Source: Streptomyces sp. RKAG290
GTDB taxonomy: Bacteria > Actinomycetota > Actinomycetes > Streptomycetales > Streptomycetaceae
Assembly (NCBI RefSeq): GCF_023701695.1
Contig: NZ_JAJOZC010000001.1
Location: 3,347,894 to 3,411,893 of the forward strand
DNA: 64,000 bases
Direction of reading: 5' to 3'
Shown here one piece after another: positions 40,964 to 50,514 of this stretch. The notes under the pieces were generated by a model. The model did no database searches. It had not been told where the DNA came from and saw only the letters and a program-made list of their open reading frames with translations. Numbering within the stretch: the first letter of the stretch is position 1; every line of letters begins with the position of its first letter. Both the position numbers and the translations under genes were made by a program.

Positions 40964-42451
40964 TCAGCTGTCGCCCTTGCGCTCCCCCAGGGTGACTTCG
41001 GCCGTCGCCGTCTTGCCGTCGCGCTTGTAGGTCAGCGTGACCTTGTCGCCCGGCTTGTGGGTCCAGATCTCGCCGATCAGGGTCGGGCCGCTGTCGACCA
41101 CGGTGTCGTTGAACTTCGTGATGACGTCGCCCGCCTTCAGGCCCGCCCTGGCCGCGGGGCTGTCCTTCGGGACCGCGGCCGTGCCGCCCGTGCCCTGGTC
41201 CGAGATGACCGCGCCGCCGGTCTTCTCGTCCATCGTCACCGTGGCTCCGATGACGGGGTAGACCGGCTGGCCCGTCTTGATCAGCTGCTGGGCGACGTTC
41301 TTCGCCTGGTTGATCGGGATGGCGAAGCCGAGGCCGATGGAGCCCGCCTGGCTCTGGCCGGTGGAGCTGCCCGTCGACTGGATCGCCGAGTTGATCCCGA
41401 TGACCGCGCCGCCGGCGCTCAGCAGCGGGCCGCCGGAGTTACCCGGGTTGATCGAGGCGTCGGTCTGCAGGGCGCTCATGTACGAGCTGCTGCCGCCGGA
41501 GCCGTCGCCGGAGGCGACCGGGCGGTTCTTCGCGCTGATGATGCCCGTGGTGACGGTGTTGGACAGGCCGAACGGGGCGCCGATCGCGATCGTCGAATCG
41601 CCGACCGCGACCTGTTCCGAGTTGCCCAGGGCCAGCGGCGTGAGGCCCTGCGGCGGGTTCTTCAGCTTGAGGACCGCGACGTCGTAGCCCTCGGCCCGGC
41701 CGACCACCTCGGCGTCGTACTTCTTGCCGTTCGAGAACGTCGCCGACAGCTGGCCGTTGTCCGCCGCGGAGGCCACCACGTGGTTGTTCGTGAGGATGTG
41801 GCCCTCCTTGTCGTACACGAAGCCGGTGCCGGTACCGCCCTCGCCGTCGCCGCCCTGCGCGTCGATCGTGACCACGCTGGGCAGCGCCTTGGCCGCGACC
41901 CCCGCGACCGTGCCCGGGTCGCGCTTGAGGTCCTGCGGATTCGTCGACGCCGCGACCGTGGTCGAAGCGGAGGAGCCGGAACTGTCGTTGCTGTCCGCCG
42001 CCCAGTACCCGAGGGCGCCGCCGACGCCGCCCGCGACGAGCGCCGCCACGGCCACCGCGGCCACCAGACCGCCGCCGCGCCGCTTGCGGGGGGCGTCGTG
42101 CGCGTGCGGCTGACCGGGCGGGCCCCACACCGGGCCGCCGCCCTGGGCGTGGTGGGCGTAGGCGGGGACGGCGGGCGGCGGCGGGGGCCAGCCCGCGTCC
42201 GCCGCCGACTGCGGCGCGGGAGGCGGCGTGTGGGCCGGAGCCCCTGTCGGGACCGGGGCCATGGGAGTGGTCGCCGGGTCATGCGCCTGGGGGACCTGCG
42301 GCTGCGTGGCCGTCACGTCCGGCTGCGGCGGGACCGCGGGCGCGCCTCCAGGAGGCCCGTGGGGAGCGTCGGCCGGCACTGGAGGTGCGGACGGAACGGA
42401 CGGGGCGGCCTCGGCCGCGTTGCGCTCGTTGCCCTCGTTCTCTGTGCTCAC
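40964..42451 (-). CDS. HtrA/DegP-type membrane serine protease with PDZ domain
   Basis: 495 aa from GTG 42451. A Pro/Ala-rich cytoplasmic N-terminus (about 1-120) is followed by RKRRGGG and one membrane helix (about 128-149), then a trypsin-like domain. Its triad is His224 (ILTNNHVVAS), Asp257 (GYDVAVLKL) and Ser339 (INPGNSGGPLL). A PDZ domain covers about 390-490 (SPAARAGLKAGDVITKFNDT). It degrades or refolds damaged exported proteins at the outer face of the membrane. It stands alone, with no CssRS-type two-component genes beside it. Confidence 0.93.
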   Translation of the reverse strand: MSTENEGNERNAAEAAPSVPSAPPVPADAPHGPPGGAPAVPPQPDVTATQPQVPQAHDPATTPMAPVPTGAPAHTPPPAPQSAADAGWPPPPPAVPAYAHHAQGGGPVWGPPGQPHAHDAPRKRRGGGLVAAVAVAALVAGGVGGALGYWAADSNDSSGSSASTTVAASTNPQDLKRDPGTVAGVAAKALPSVVTIDAQGGDGEGGTGTGFVYDKEGHILTNNHVVASAADNGQLSATFSNGKKYDAEVVGRAEGYDVAVLKLKNPPQGLTPLALGNSEQVAVGDSTIAIGAPFGLSNTVTTGIISAKNRPVASGDGSGGSSSYMSALQTDASINPGNSGGPLLSAGGAVIGINSAIQSTGSSTGQSQAGSIGLGFAIPINQAKNVAQQLIKTGQPVYPVIGATVTMDEKTGGAVISDQGTGGTAAVPKDSPAARAGLKAGDVITKFNDTVVDSGPTLIGEIWTHKPGDKVTLTYKRDGKTATAEVTLGERKGDS

Positions 42452-42649
42452 AGCTCTTTACTCCTCGGTTCCACATCATCATTCGGCAAGAGATCCGCTG
42501 TGTACGTGTCTGGAGTCAGCTTTTCCCACAGCACGTCAGACCACTGTAAGCAGGAGCTGTGCATCTGCGCACGGCTCTTTACATCGGGCAAAACGGTCCC
42601 GCCTGGCAAGGTGTGCACGCCCACGGGCTCCCGATGACACCATGACGCG

Positions 42650-43486
42650 GTGACCCAAGCACGGCAGCAGCACACCATGCAGCATCCCATCCAGGTCATC
42701 GCACACCGAGGCGCGTCCGACGACGCCCCCGAGCACACCCTGGCCGCGTACCGGAAGGCGATCGAGGACGGCGCCGACGCCCTGGAGTGCGATGTACGAC
42801 TCACCGCCGACGGCCATCTCGTATGCGTACACGACCGCCGGGTGAACCGCACATCCAACGGTCGCGGCGCGGTGTCCGCCCTGGAGCTCGCCGAACTCGC
42901 CGCCCTCGACTTCGGCTCCTGGAAGGACCGCGAGGAGTCGGAGTCACCGGACTGGGACCCGGTGCCGGGCGAGCTCACCTCCGTACTCACCCTGGAACGG
43001 CTGCTGGAACTGGTCGTCGAGACGAGAGCCGCCGGGCGTCCGCTCCAGCTGGCCATCGAGACCAAGCACCCGACCCGCTGGGCGGGCCAGGTCGAGGAGC
43101 GGCTGCTGCACCTGCTGAAGCGCTTCGAGCTCGACGCACCGCCGGCCGACGGCCCCTCACCGGTCCGCATCATGAGCTTCTCGGCCCGCTCCCTGCACCG
43201 CATCCAGGAAGCCTCACCGCATCTGCCCACCGTCTACCTGATGCAGTTCGTCTCGCCGCGGCTGCGCGACGGACGGCTGCCGGCCGGTGCCCGGATCGCC
43301 GGTCCCGGGATGCGGATCGTACGCAGCCACCCGGGCTACATCGACCGTCTGCACCGCGCGGGCCACCGGGCCCACGTCTGGACGGTCAACGAGCCGGAGG
43401 ACGTCGAACTCTGCATTCGGCTCGGAGTGGAGGCAATCATCACGAACCGCCCGAAGCAGGTCCTGTCACAACTGGGGCGCTCTTAA
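42650..43486 (+). CDS. Glycerophosphodiester phosphodiesterase
   Basis: 278 aa TIM-barrel. The catalytic motif IQVIAHRGASDDAPEHTLAA and the metal-binding Glu/Asp in ALECDVRLTADGHLVCVHD are intact, followed by LQLAIETKHPTRWAG and the C-terminal VWTVNEPEDVELCIRLGVEA, IITNRPKQVL. The enzyme hydrolyses glycerophosphodiesters to glycerol-3-phosphate and an alcohol. No signal peptide is visible, so it is probably cytosolic. GTG 42650 is used; an internal ATG ten codons in is possible. Divergent from the HtrA gene. Confidence 0.92.
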   Translation: MTQARQQHTMQHPIQVIAHRGASDDAPEHTLAAYRKAIEDGADALECDVRLTADGHLVCVHDRRVNRTSNGRGAVSALELAELAALDFGSWKDREESESPDWDPVPGELTSVLTLERLLELVVETRAAGRPLQLAIETKHPTRWAGQVEERLLHLLKRFELDAPPADGPSPVRIMSFSARSLHRIQEASPHLPTVYLMQFVSPRLRDGRLPAGARIAGPGMRIVRSHPGYIDRLHRAGHRAHVWTVNEPEDVELCIRLGVEAIITNRPKQVLSQLGRS

Positions 43487-43626
43487 TATCAGCTACGGGG
43501 AGTACACCGGCGCATTCGGGCTGTATTCGATCGTTACGAGTGCGTCACTGGCAGACCGTTGGCCGGTTTCCGGCCCAGCCCAGGAGGGCATCCACTCCCT
43601 GGCGTGGGGCAAAGGAGGTCTCGGGG

Positions 43627-44199
43627 GTGGCGTTGGTGGTGGCACAGGAAGTGCCCACGTCGTCGAGCATGGCCGTTCCCCATGGCCCTGCGGGCGTGGG
43701 TCAGGCACGGCACCGGATGCGTGAGCAGTTGCGCAGCCACGGGGTGTCGGATTCGGTCGTCGACGATGCTGTATTGATCCTTTCCGAACTGCTCAGCAAT
43801 GCCTGCCGGCACGGCAGGCCGCTGGGCCGGCACACCGACGTGGGAGACGGCGACGTGCGCGCCGCTTGGCGCGTCGACAGAACGGGCGGACTGACGGTCG
43901 AAGTGACGGACGGCGGCGGTCCGACCCGACCGGTTCCGGCCACTCCCTCGGTGACCGCGCGCGGCGGCCGGGGGCTCAACATCATCAGTGCGCTCGCCGA
44001 GGCATGGGGCGTACGCGACGACTCGTCCGGCGAGGTCACGGTCTGGGTCCTGGTCAACGAGGGCCCCGCACGCCCCGACGTCCGTGCGGGCGGACGGGGC
44101 AACGGGCGCCCGTCGGGCACCTCCGGGCTGTCAGGCGTACCCGGAGTGCCGGGGTTCGACGGGCTGGATCTCGCCGACGCCTTCGACGACGCGGGCTGA
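43627..44199 (+). CDS. Anti-sigma-factor-like ATP-binding protein (HATPase_c_2)
   Basis: 190 aa from GTG 43627, with AAAGGAGG eight bases upstream. GHKL fold: VGQARHRMREQLRSHGVSDS, VDDAVLILSELLSNACRHG (N box), VEVTDGGGPTRP (G1) and GGRGLNIISALAEAWGV (G2). The C-terminal 40 residues are low complexity. The family includes SpoIIAB/RsbW anti-sigma kinases, but streptomycetes have dozens of solitary relatives. Together with the ATPase at 50487-51074 and the phosphatase at 47360-48847, it suggests partner-switching control, though no STAS antagonist is seen here. Confidence 0.87.
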   Translation: MALVVAQEVPTSSSMAVPHGPAGVGQARHRMREQLRSHGVSDSVVDDAVLILSELLSNACRHGRPLGRHTDVGDGDVRAAWRVDRTGGLTVEVTDGGGPTRPVPATPSVTARGGRGLNIISALAEAWGVRDDSSGEVTVWVLVNEGPARPDVRAGGRGNGRPSGTSGLSGVPGVPGFDGLDLADAFDDAG

Positions 44200-44204
44200 C
44201 GGAC

Positions 44205-44227
44205 GGGCCGGCGCAGGGAGCCGGCCC
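44205..44227 (+). terminator. Hairpin after the ATP-binding protein gene
   Basis: GGGCCGGC (44205-44212) and GCCGGCCC (44220-44227) form an 8-bp stem with a 7-nt loop, 6 bases after the stop codon. Confidence 0.6.
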
Positions 44228-44428
44228 AGGGAACAGCGGTACGGTCTGCGGAGGACATCCGGGCAGCACCTCGGGGCGGCGCTCCCGAACTCGTGCCCGG
44301 GGGCCGCGGCGCGGCGTTCCCGCACCCCGGTGCCCACGGGCCGCCAGGGGCAGCTGCGCCCCGGACAGCGCACGGGCGGCTAGGCTCGCGGCCCAGACCG
44401 CACTGTCGCAACCGGGAGAAAGCCCACC

Positions 44429-45394
44429 ATGGCCAAGAAGCGCCCTCAGACCAAGGCCGGGAAGCAGCAACTCAAGGACGGCGAGATCCCGGTGGTCGGG
44501 GCTCGCGAGCCCTGCCCGTGCGGTTCGGGCCGCCGCTACAAGGCCTGTCACGGCCGCGCCGCCGCCCAGGCCGTGACCGAGCTGGTCCAGCGCCCCTTCG
44601 AGGGGCTCGCCGGTGAATGCGACTGGGTCGCGCTGCGCGAGCTGGTCCCCGCCGCCACGGTCGAACTGACCCTGAAGGGCGGCCTGCCCGAGGGCGTGCC
44701 GTCCGTGACGCTCGCGACCGTGCTTCCGATGGCCTGGCCCGCGCTGCGCCGCGACGACGGTTCGGTTCTGCTCGCCCTGCAGAACGACACCTCTTCCGGC
44801 GACCTCAGCCGCGATCTCGCCGACACCCTGCACCGGGCGCTGGAGACCGAGCCCGGCTCTCCCGTCGCCGCCCGGCGCGTTCCGGCCGACGGGCCCCGGC
44901 TGCAGGACGTCCTGGACTCCGATGCGCCGTTCGCGCCCGTCGTGCACTCCGGCTTCGAATTCTGGGTGCCGGACGCGGAGAACGCCACACCCGAGGTGTC
45001 CGCGTCCCTGGAGCGTGCGAACGACGCGGCGATCCCGACCGTCCTGCTCACCGGGGGGGACGCCGCCTACTGGTGCGAGACGCCGGAGAAGAACCACCTG
45101 CGCTGGGTCATGCCGCACCCCGAGGAGCAGCTCCTCGACGCGCTCGCCCGGCTGCACGCCGCCGGCGCCTCGTCGCTCGGCGAGGGGACCCGGCTGGTCG
45201 GCTCCTTCCGTGCGCACGGCCTGATGGTCCCCGTCTGGGATCTGCCGAGTGCGATGGGGGCCGAGGACTGCGAGAAGCCCGCCGCCGTGTTCGCCGAGCG
45301 ACTGGCGACGGCACTCGCGTCGGACGCGCCGCTCACCGCCGATGAGCGGCGGGCGCGCGGGGGGCTCACCAACCGCCAGGTGACCCTCAGCTGA
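44429..45394 (+). CDS. SEC-C-motif protein, DUF5926-like
   Basis: 321 aa. The basic N-terminus MAKKRPQTKAGKQQLKDGE is followed by a SEC-C zinc motif, REPCPCGSGRRYKACHG (CxC...CH), as found at the end of SecA and in many small proteins. The rest is a uniform actinobacterial domain (GECDWVALRELVPAATVELT, WCETPEKNHLRWVMPHPEEQ, LVGSFRAHGLMVPVWDLPSA) that I recognise as DUF5926. No enzymatic motif is visible. ATG 44429 is preceded by GGGAGAAAG. It is the only gene in its transcript unless it reads on to the hairpin at 45519. Confidence 0.82.
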   Translation: MAKKRPQTKAGKQQLKDGEIPVVGAREPCPCGSGRRYKACHGRAAAQAVTELVQRPFEGLAGECDWVALRELVPAATVELTLKGGLPEGVPSVTLATVLPMAWPALRRDDGSVLLALQNDTSSGDLSRDLADTLHRALETEPGSPVAARRVPADGPRLQDVLDSDAPFAPVVHSGFEFWVPDAENATPEVSASLERANDAAIPTVLLTGGDAAYWCETPEKNHLRWVMPHPEEQLLDALARLHAAGASSLGEGTRLVGSFRAHGLMVPVWDLPSAMGAEDCEKPAAVFAERLATALASDAPLTADERRARGGLTNRQVTLS

Positions 45395-46184
45395 GAGTGA
45401 CCACAGCCCGGACAGTGCGGTGACTCGCGTCACAACTCCCCGTACTGACAGGTAAATCGCTGTCCGAATACGCGAGATCGAATTTGCGAACGGCAGATCT
45501 CTTGTTACCGTTCTAGAAGCCCGGTCGCTGGTGCATCCCCCGTCGCCAGCGATCGGGCATCCTCATTTCCGGGTACGGCGCACACGGCGCGCCCCGCGGC
45601 GCACGGACCGCGCACAGACCTGAGACAGGTCCCCGGACAGGCCCCTCGGCCGCCACCGCCCCCCTCACTCCGCACGGCCTCCCGACAGTCCGCGGCCGGA
45701 GTCGCGCCGGTGCCGCGTCAACGCGACGCGGACGGACTGCGGTTGAATCCGGACCCGGCAGCGGCGCCGCACAGCCGCCGGCCCGCGTCATCGGCCGGCA
45801 GACCGCGTTCGCGGCAGCCGAGCGAAAAGCTGCCGGAAGAGCATCCGGACAGGGCCGAAAAAGATCATCGAATTCTCTTCGAACCAGTTTCGGAGGGGGC
45901 ATCAGAATGCCGACCCCCGACCGGCTTTGCACCGGCAGACTTTGCATGCCGGGGACGAGGCCGTGGCGGCGGCCGGCCGTCCCGGAGGGCCCGGCAGCAG
46001 TCGGTGCGGGAAAGCGGGCCGTGCGGTACGGAGACCGCACGGAAAATCGGCCCGCGAACAGAGAGGACGGACGAAATGACGCCGCCCTCACACCCGCCCA
46101 GGCATTTTCTGGTGACACCGCTCACGCGCTGCGGGCATTTCTGACGGTGCGCCGGAATACCGGTGCGATGCCACCAGCCGACCG
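45395..46184. other. Gap of about 790 bases
   Basis: No convincing gene. The left part (45395-45515) is A/T-richer and includes a hairpin at 45519-45558 that may end the SEC-C gene transcript. One short open frame at 45907-46191 has a GGAGGGGG ribosome-binding site, but its codon use and Arg/Pro-rich product are not persuasive, and it overlaps the next gene's end. The rest shows no repeat. Confidence 0.5.
45519..45558 (+). terminator. Hairpin downstream of the SEC-C protein gene
   Basis: GCCCGGTCGCTGG (45519-45531) pairs with CCAGCGATCGGGC (45546-45558), 13 bp with one G-U pair. It is 124 bases after the stop codon. Confidence 0.6.
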
Positions 46185-46894
46185 TCAGTAGGCGAGTCGG
46201 CTTCCGCCGTCCGGCGCGCTGTTGCTCGCTTCGACCAACGCGTCCAGCACCGCACCCACATCCGGCAGCCACGGCGACGCGGCCACCCGGGCCGGCGCTC
46301 CGCCCTTCAGCCGCGGCCGGGAGACCCGGTGCGGTGCCCGCTCCCAGCGCACCTGCCCCGGACCTGTCTCGGACGGCGGAAGGATGAGATAACCCCCTCG
46401 CCGTGGAATCGCAATGAACTGGGCACCCAGTCCTGGGCGTGCAGCAGTTCGCCGAGCCGCTCAAGGGTGTACGGAGCGACCAGCAGGGACCACCGGGTCG
46501 GTGTCGCCACCACGGGCCCCAGCCGCACGCCCATCCGGTCGAGTGCGGCCAGCGCCCCGGCAGCGGCGACGGCCGGCAGGCTCAGTGCGCACGGCGCCCG
46601 CCCACCGGTGGCCAGCACGACCGGCGCGGTGGGCCGGTTCGTCCACCACCAGCGCACCATCCTCGGGTCGGTGCTCGCCGCGAGGAGTCCGGGATCGAAG
46701 GGGTGTGCGCCGGGCACGGCGCACTCGGGATCTGGGCAGGCGCAGCCACGTTCACCGCGGCTGCCGGCCGTCTGCAGCCCCACTCCCGGGAGTACCGGCC
46801 ACTGCCACTCGGTGGCACAGGTCAGGGCCGCGTCGAGCTGAGCGGGCCTGTCCCGGAACCGGAGCCTGCGTCGCCTTCCGAGGATCTCGCGCAT
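46185..46894 (-). CDS. Primase-polymerase-like protein lacking catalytic residues (frameshifted)
   Basis: The frame from ATG 46894 (MREILGRRRRLRFRDRPAQL) runs through CACPDPECAVPGAHPFDPGL, MVRWWWTNRPTAPVVLATGG and VPSSLRFHGEG, then drifts into ISSFRRPRQ and stops at 46307. The other frame continues YLILPPSETGPGQVRWERAP to a stop at 46185. One more base in the five-base run 46393-46397 gives FHGEGGYLILPPSE, so I annotate one 236-aa gene. It resembles the Prim-Pol family, but the Asp-x-Asp and SGGxH motifs are replaced (PCALSLP; TPTRWSLLVAP), so it is probably inactive. It keeps a cysteine cluster. I recall it as widely conserved in Streptomyces. Confidence 0.8.
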
Positions 46895-47359
46895 GAGCGC
46901 TCGTTCCTTTCCGTTGAACGCCGAGGGTCCGCATCACATCGCGTGTGCGGATCTTCACTGTGTGTACGTGCTCGTCGAGCCTGCGGTACGGGTGGGTCGT
47001 CGCTACCGAGCGTGAGCTGTGCTGAGCCGAATCGAGCCGGTTCCAGTCGAAACGATGGCGAGGCGCAGGGCGCGTCTCGCGCCTGCCGTCCGTGCGTACA
47101 ACCTCGCCACTCGGGGGTGGGGCGTGGCCGTCACAGATGAGGACGTCCGGGCCCGCTGCCAGGTTCCGGGAGCGGTCGGAACCGCTCCTGGCCGTCTATC
47201 GATTACGTACCCAGCATGCCCGCAATGACGCGCCCCTCGGGACTTCACCCCGAGGGCACCCCCTGTCGAGCAGACCCAGTCGACCGCAAATATCTTTCGC
47301 AGGGTGCATTTTTTGGCCAAGTTAGTTGTCACATGGACACCACAAATCCCGTGGGGACA
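46895..47359. other. Gap between Prim-Pol-like and phosphatase genes
   Basis: About 465 bases. It holds one doubtful small frame (47019-47228). Just before the phosphatase start is a strikingly A/T-rich stretch for this genome (about 47289-47332, including TTTTTTGGCCAAGTTAG), probably the promoter region. No repeats of note. Confidence 0.5.
47019..47228 (+). CDS. Possible small protein, 69 aa (doubtful)
   Basis: The GTG 47019 frame encodes RIEPVPVETMARRRARLAPA, VRAYNLATRGWGVAVTDEDV and RLSITYPACPQ. The middle looks protein-like, but the ribosome-binding site is weak and codon bias is only moderate. Internal ATG 47055 is an alternative. I include it only as a candidate between the two larger genes. 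Confidence 0.3.
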   Translation: MLSRIEPVPVETMARRRARLAPAVRAYNLATRGWGVAVTDEDVRARCQVPGAVGTAPGRLSITYPACPQ

Positions 47360-48847
47360 ATGCTGGACATCGCCTTACTTGTGCGTGTACATGTGGATGC
47401 ACTGATAGCGGCGCAGAATGACATGGGGGTTTGCGATGCTATTCGACGAAACACGCCAGTCGGAGAGCCGACGACCATGAGCGCCCCACACCTGCCGAAA
47501 GTGGCTGGAATCGATCCCACAGTTCCGGTTTCGGCGCACACTGCCGGACCTCTCTCCGAGGTGCCCGCCGCGCCCGGCGCCTTCATCCAGGACCGGCTGG
47601 CGGGCTGGGTCTCCGACCTCACCACGCTGCACGAGCTCACCGAGCGGCTGGCCAGAACCAGCACTCTGGACGACGCACTGCACGAGCTGCTCGACGCCGG
47701 GGCCGCTCTGGTGGGTGCCCGCCGCGGGCTGATCGTGTTCGAACCGTCCGACCGCCGCGGCCCCGTCAGCACCATCGGTCTCGGTCTGGCCCACGCGGAG
47801 CTCGGCCAGATCGAGACGGTGCCGCGCAGCGCCACGTCCTACGGACGCATCCTGGAAGGCCTGCCGAACCCCGAAGGCCCGCTGACCACCCCCGACCTGC
47901 TCGGTGACACCAGCCTGGACCCCCGCAGGCGCGAGGTCGCCGCCCAGCTGGGCTACGCCGCCAGCTACGCGCTGCCGATCACCACCGACCGGACGGGACG
48001 GCTCGCCGCCGCGGTCTGGCTCTACGACGAACCCGCCGAGCCGCTGGAGCGCCAGCGTCACCTGGCCGGCCTGTACACCGGGTACGCCGCCGAACACCTG
48101 GCCCGGCTGCTGGAACTGGAACGGGCCAGGACCGACGTCGCCACCGTCACCGAGGAACTCCTGCCCAGCCGGCTGCCCCGGGTCCCGGGCGTGGAGCTCG
48201 CCGTACGCCACCACGCCGCGCCCCGGGGCGGCAACGACTGGTACGACGCGCTGGCCCTGCCGGAGGGGGCGCTCGGTCTCGCCGTCGGCTCGGTGAGCGG
48301 CTCCGGGCCGAGCGCCCTGGCCGCCACGGGGCGGCTGCGCGCCAGTCTGCGGGCGTACGCGGTGATGGAGGGCGAGGACCCCGTCGCCGTACTCTCCGAT
48401 CTGGAGCTCCTGCTGCGGCTGACCGAGCCCACCCGTTCCGCCACCGCTCTGTTCGCCTACTGCGAGCCCGCCCGCCGCAAGATCGTGCTGGCCGGGGCCG
48501 GGCACACCCCGCCGCTGATCATCGGCGACCGGCGTACCGAATTCGTCGAGACCACCCTGTCCGCGCCGCTGGGCATGCTCGCCTGCTGGGAGGCGCCGAG
48601 TGTGGAGATCACGCCCGCACCCGGCGAGACCGTGCTGCTGTACACCGACGGCCTGCTGCACCGTGCGGGCGACTCGATGGACCGGGCGTTCGCACGGCTC
48701 CACTCGGCGGCGGCGAGTGTGCCCAAGGCGCTGCGCCACGACGCCGCGTCGGTCGCCGACCATGTGCTGCGCACCGTGCTCCCCGACGGGCCCGGCCAGG
48801 ACGACGGCACCGAGGACGTGGTTCTGCTGGCGGCCCGGTTCGACTGA
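47360..48847 (+). CDS. PP2C/SpoIIE-family protein phosphatase with GAF domain
   Basis: 495 aa from ATG 47360 (MLDIALLVRVHVDALIAAQN); ATG 47333 in the same frame is an alternative. Residues about 85-260 form a GAF-like domain (DLTTLHELTERLARTSTLDD; AALVGARRGLIVFEPS). Residues about 280-495 form the SpoIIE/RsbU-type phosphatase: LAVRHHAAPRGGNDWYDALA (metal-binding Asp), FAYCEPARRKIVLAGAGHTP, TVLLYTDGLLHRAGDSMDRA and DDGTEDVVLLAARF. In the usual role it dephosphorylates a STAS-domain anti-sigma antagonist in response to a small-molecule or redox signal. No antagonist gene is in the window. Confidence 0.9.
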   Translation: MLDIALLVRVHVDALIAAQNDMGVCDAIRRNTPVGEPTTMSAPHLPKVAGIDPTVPVSAHTAGPLSEVPAAPGAFIQDRLAGWVSDLTTLHELTERLARTSTLDDALHELLDAGAALVGARRGLIVFEPSDRRGPVSTIGLGLAHAELGQIETVPRSATSYGRILEGLPNPEGPLTTPDLLGDTSLDPRRREVAAQLGYAASYALPITTDRTGRLAAAVWLYDEPAEPLERQRHLAGLYTGYAAEHLARLLELERARTDVATVTEELLPSRLPRVPGVELAVRHHAAPRGGNDWYDALALPEGALGLAVGSVSGSGPSALAATGRLRASLRAYAVMEGEDPVAVLSDLELLLRLTEPTRSATALFAYCEPARRKIVLAGAGHTPPLIIGDRRTEFVETTLSAPLGMLACWEAPSVEITPAPGETVLLYTDGLLHRAGDSMDRAFARLHSAAASVPKALRHDAASVADHVLRTVLPDGPGQDDGTEDVVLLAARFD

Positions 48848-48971
48848 GCCACCCTCCGCTCCCGCGGCGCGGCGGGGCGATCCTTGTGTAAGAGGTCTTC
48901 CGGCCCTGGGCCCCCTTCCGTACGCCCGTACGATGGAGGGGGCCCAGTGTCGTACCAAGGAGAGACAAGTC

Positions 48972-50435
48972 GTGTCTGAGGAGCTCATCCCGGAGAACCC
49001 GGAGACCGAAGAGGCAGAGCCGGTCAAGCAGCGGAAGAACGGCCTTTACCCGGGCGTATCCGACGAGCTCGCCGCGAGCATGAAGTCCGGCTGGGCCGAC
49101 ACCGAGCTGCAGGGGCTGGAGCCGATCGCGCAGGCCGGGCACACCGCGGACCGCCGCGCCGCGCTCTCCGCACGCTTCCCCGGCGAGCGGCTGGTCATCC
49201 CCGCCGGCCGGCTGAAGACCCGTTCCAATGACACCGAGTACGCCTTCCGTGCCTCCACCGAGTACGCGTACCTCACCGGTGACCAGACGCAGGACGGCGT
49301 CCTCGTCCTGGAGCCGAAGGACGACGGCCACGAGGCGACGGTCTACCTGCTGCCGCGCTCGAACCGGGAGAACGGCGAGTTCTGGCTCGACGGCCAGGGC
49401 GAGCTGTGGGTCGGCCGCCGCCACTCCCTCACCGAGGCCGAGCAGCTGCTCGGCATCCCGGCGAAGGACGTACGGGAACTGCCCGCCGCGCTCACCGAGG
49501 CCACCGGCCCGGTCCGTAACGTCCGCGGCCACGACTCCGGCATCGAGGCGGCGCTGACCGACAAGGTCACCGCGGAGCGCGACGAGGAGCTGCGGGTCTT
49601 CCTCTCCGAGGCCCGCCTGGTCAAGGACGCCTTCGAGATCGCCGAGCTGGCGAAGGCCTGCGACATCACCGCGCGCGGCTTCGAGGACGTCGTGAAGGTC
49701 CTCGACAAGGCCGAGGCTACGAGCGAGCGCTACATCGAGGGAACGTTCTTCCTGCGCGCCCGCATCGAGGGCAACGACATCGGCTACGGCTCGATCTGCG
49801 CCGCGGGCCCGCACGCCACCACCCTGCACTGGGTGCGCAACGACGGCGCGGTGCGCTCCGGCGAACTGCTGCTGCTGGACGCCGGCGTGGAGACCAACGA
49901 CCTCTACACCGCCGATGTGACCCGCACCCTTCCCATCAACGGCACGTTCACGCCGCTGCAGCGGAAGATCTACGACGCGGTGTACGAGGCGCAGGAGGCC
50001 GGCATCGCCGCGGTGAAGCCCGGCGCCGACTACCGCGACTTCCACGACGCCGCACAGCGTGTCCTGACCGAGAAGCTCGTCGAGTGGGGTCTGCTCGGGG
50101 ACCTCTCCGTGGACAAGGTCCTGGAGCTGGGTCTGCAGCGCCGCTGGACCCTGCACGGCACCGGTCACATGCTCGGCATGGACGTCCACGACTGTGCCGC
50201 CGCGCGGACCGAGTCGTACGTCAACGGAACGCTGGAGCCCGGGGTCTGCCTCACCGTCGAGCCCGGTCTCTACTTCCAGGCGGACGACCTGACCGTGCCG
50301 CAGGAGTACCGCGGCATCGGCGTCCGGATCGAGGACGACATCCTCGTCACCGAGGACGGCAACCGGAACCTCTCGGACAAGCTGCCGCGCCGCGCCGACG
50401 AGGTCGAGGCCTGGATGGCCCGGCTCAAGGGCTGA
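48972..50435 (+). CDS. Aminopeptidase P (Xaa-Pro aminopeptidase, M24 family)
   Basis: 487 aa from GTG 48972, after AAGGAGAG. The N-terminal domain (about 60-190; TEYAFRASTEYAYLTGDQTQ) is of the aminopeptidase P kind. The C-terminal pita-bread fold has the five metal ligands in LLLLDAGVETNDLYTADVTR (two Asp), HGTGHMLGMDVHD (His), LTVEPGLYF (Glu) and GIGVRIEDDILVTEDG (Glu). The enzyme removes the N-terminal residue from X-Pro peptides using two Mn/Co ions. It is cytosolic and the sequence is complete. Confidence 0.95.
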   Translation: MSEELIPENPETEEAEPVKQRKNGLYPGVSDELAASMKSGWADTELQGLEPIAQAGHTADRRAALSARFPGERLVIPAGRLKTRSNDTEYAFRASTEYAYLTGDQTQDGVLVLEPKDDGHEATVYLLPRSNRENGEFWLDGQGELWVGRRHSLTEAEQLLGIPAKDVRELPAALTEATGPVRNVRGHDSGIEAALTDKVTAERDEELRVFLSEARLVKDAFEIAELAKACDITARGFEDVVKVLDKAEATSERYIEGTFFLRARIEGNDIGYGSICAAGPHATTLHWVRNDGAVRSGELLLLDAGVETNDLYTADVTRTLPINGTFTPLQRKIYDAVYEAQEAGIAAVKPGADYRDFHDAAQRVLTEKLVEWGLLGDLSVDKVLELGLQRRWTLHGTGHMLGMDVHDCAAARTESYVNGTLEPGVCLTVEPGLYFQADDLTVPQEYRGIGVRIEDDILVTEDGNRNLSDKLPRRADEVEAWMARLKG

Positions 50436-50472
50436 CCTGCCGTCGGCCGGTTCCCGGCCGCCGACGAGCGCC

Positions 50473-50514
50473 GGAGGGCGCCCTGCTCAGGACACCATGA
50501 GCAGGGCGCCCTCC
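50473..50514. terminator. Bidirectional terminator overlapping the ATP-binding gene end
   Basis: Perfect 17-bp arms (50473-50489 with 50498-50514) with an 8-nt loop lie between the aminopeptidase gene (+) and the ATP-binding gene (-). The loop and right arm include the last codons of the latter, whose stop is at 50487-50489. Confidence 0.88.

Noticed and set aside
45907-46191. Open frame of 94 aa with a GGAGGGGG ribosome-binding site
   Set aside because: The product is Arg/Pro-rich without a recognisable domain, third positions are not G/C-biased, and its end overlaps the corrected end of the Prim-Pol-like gene.
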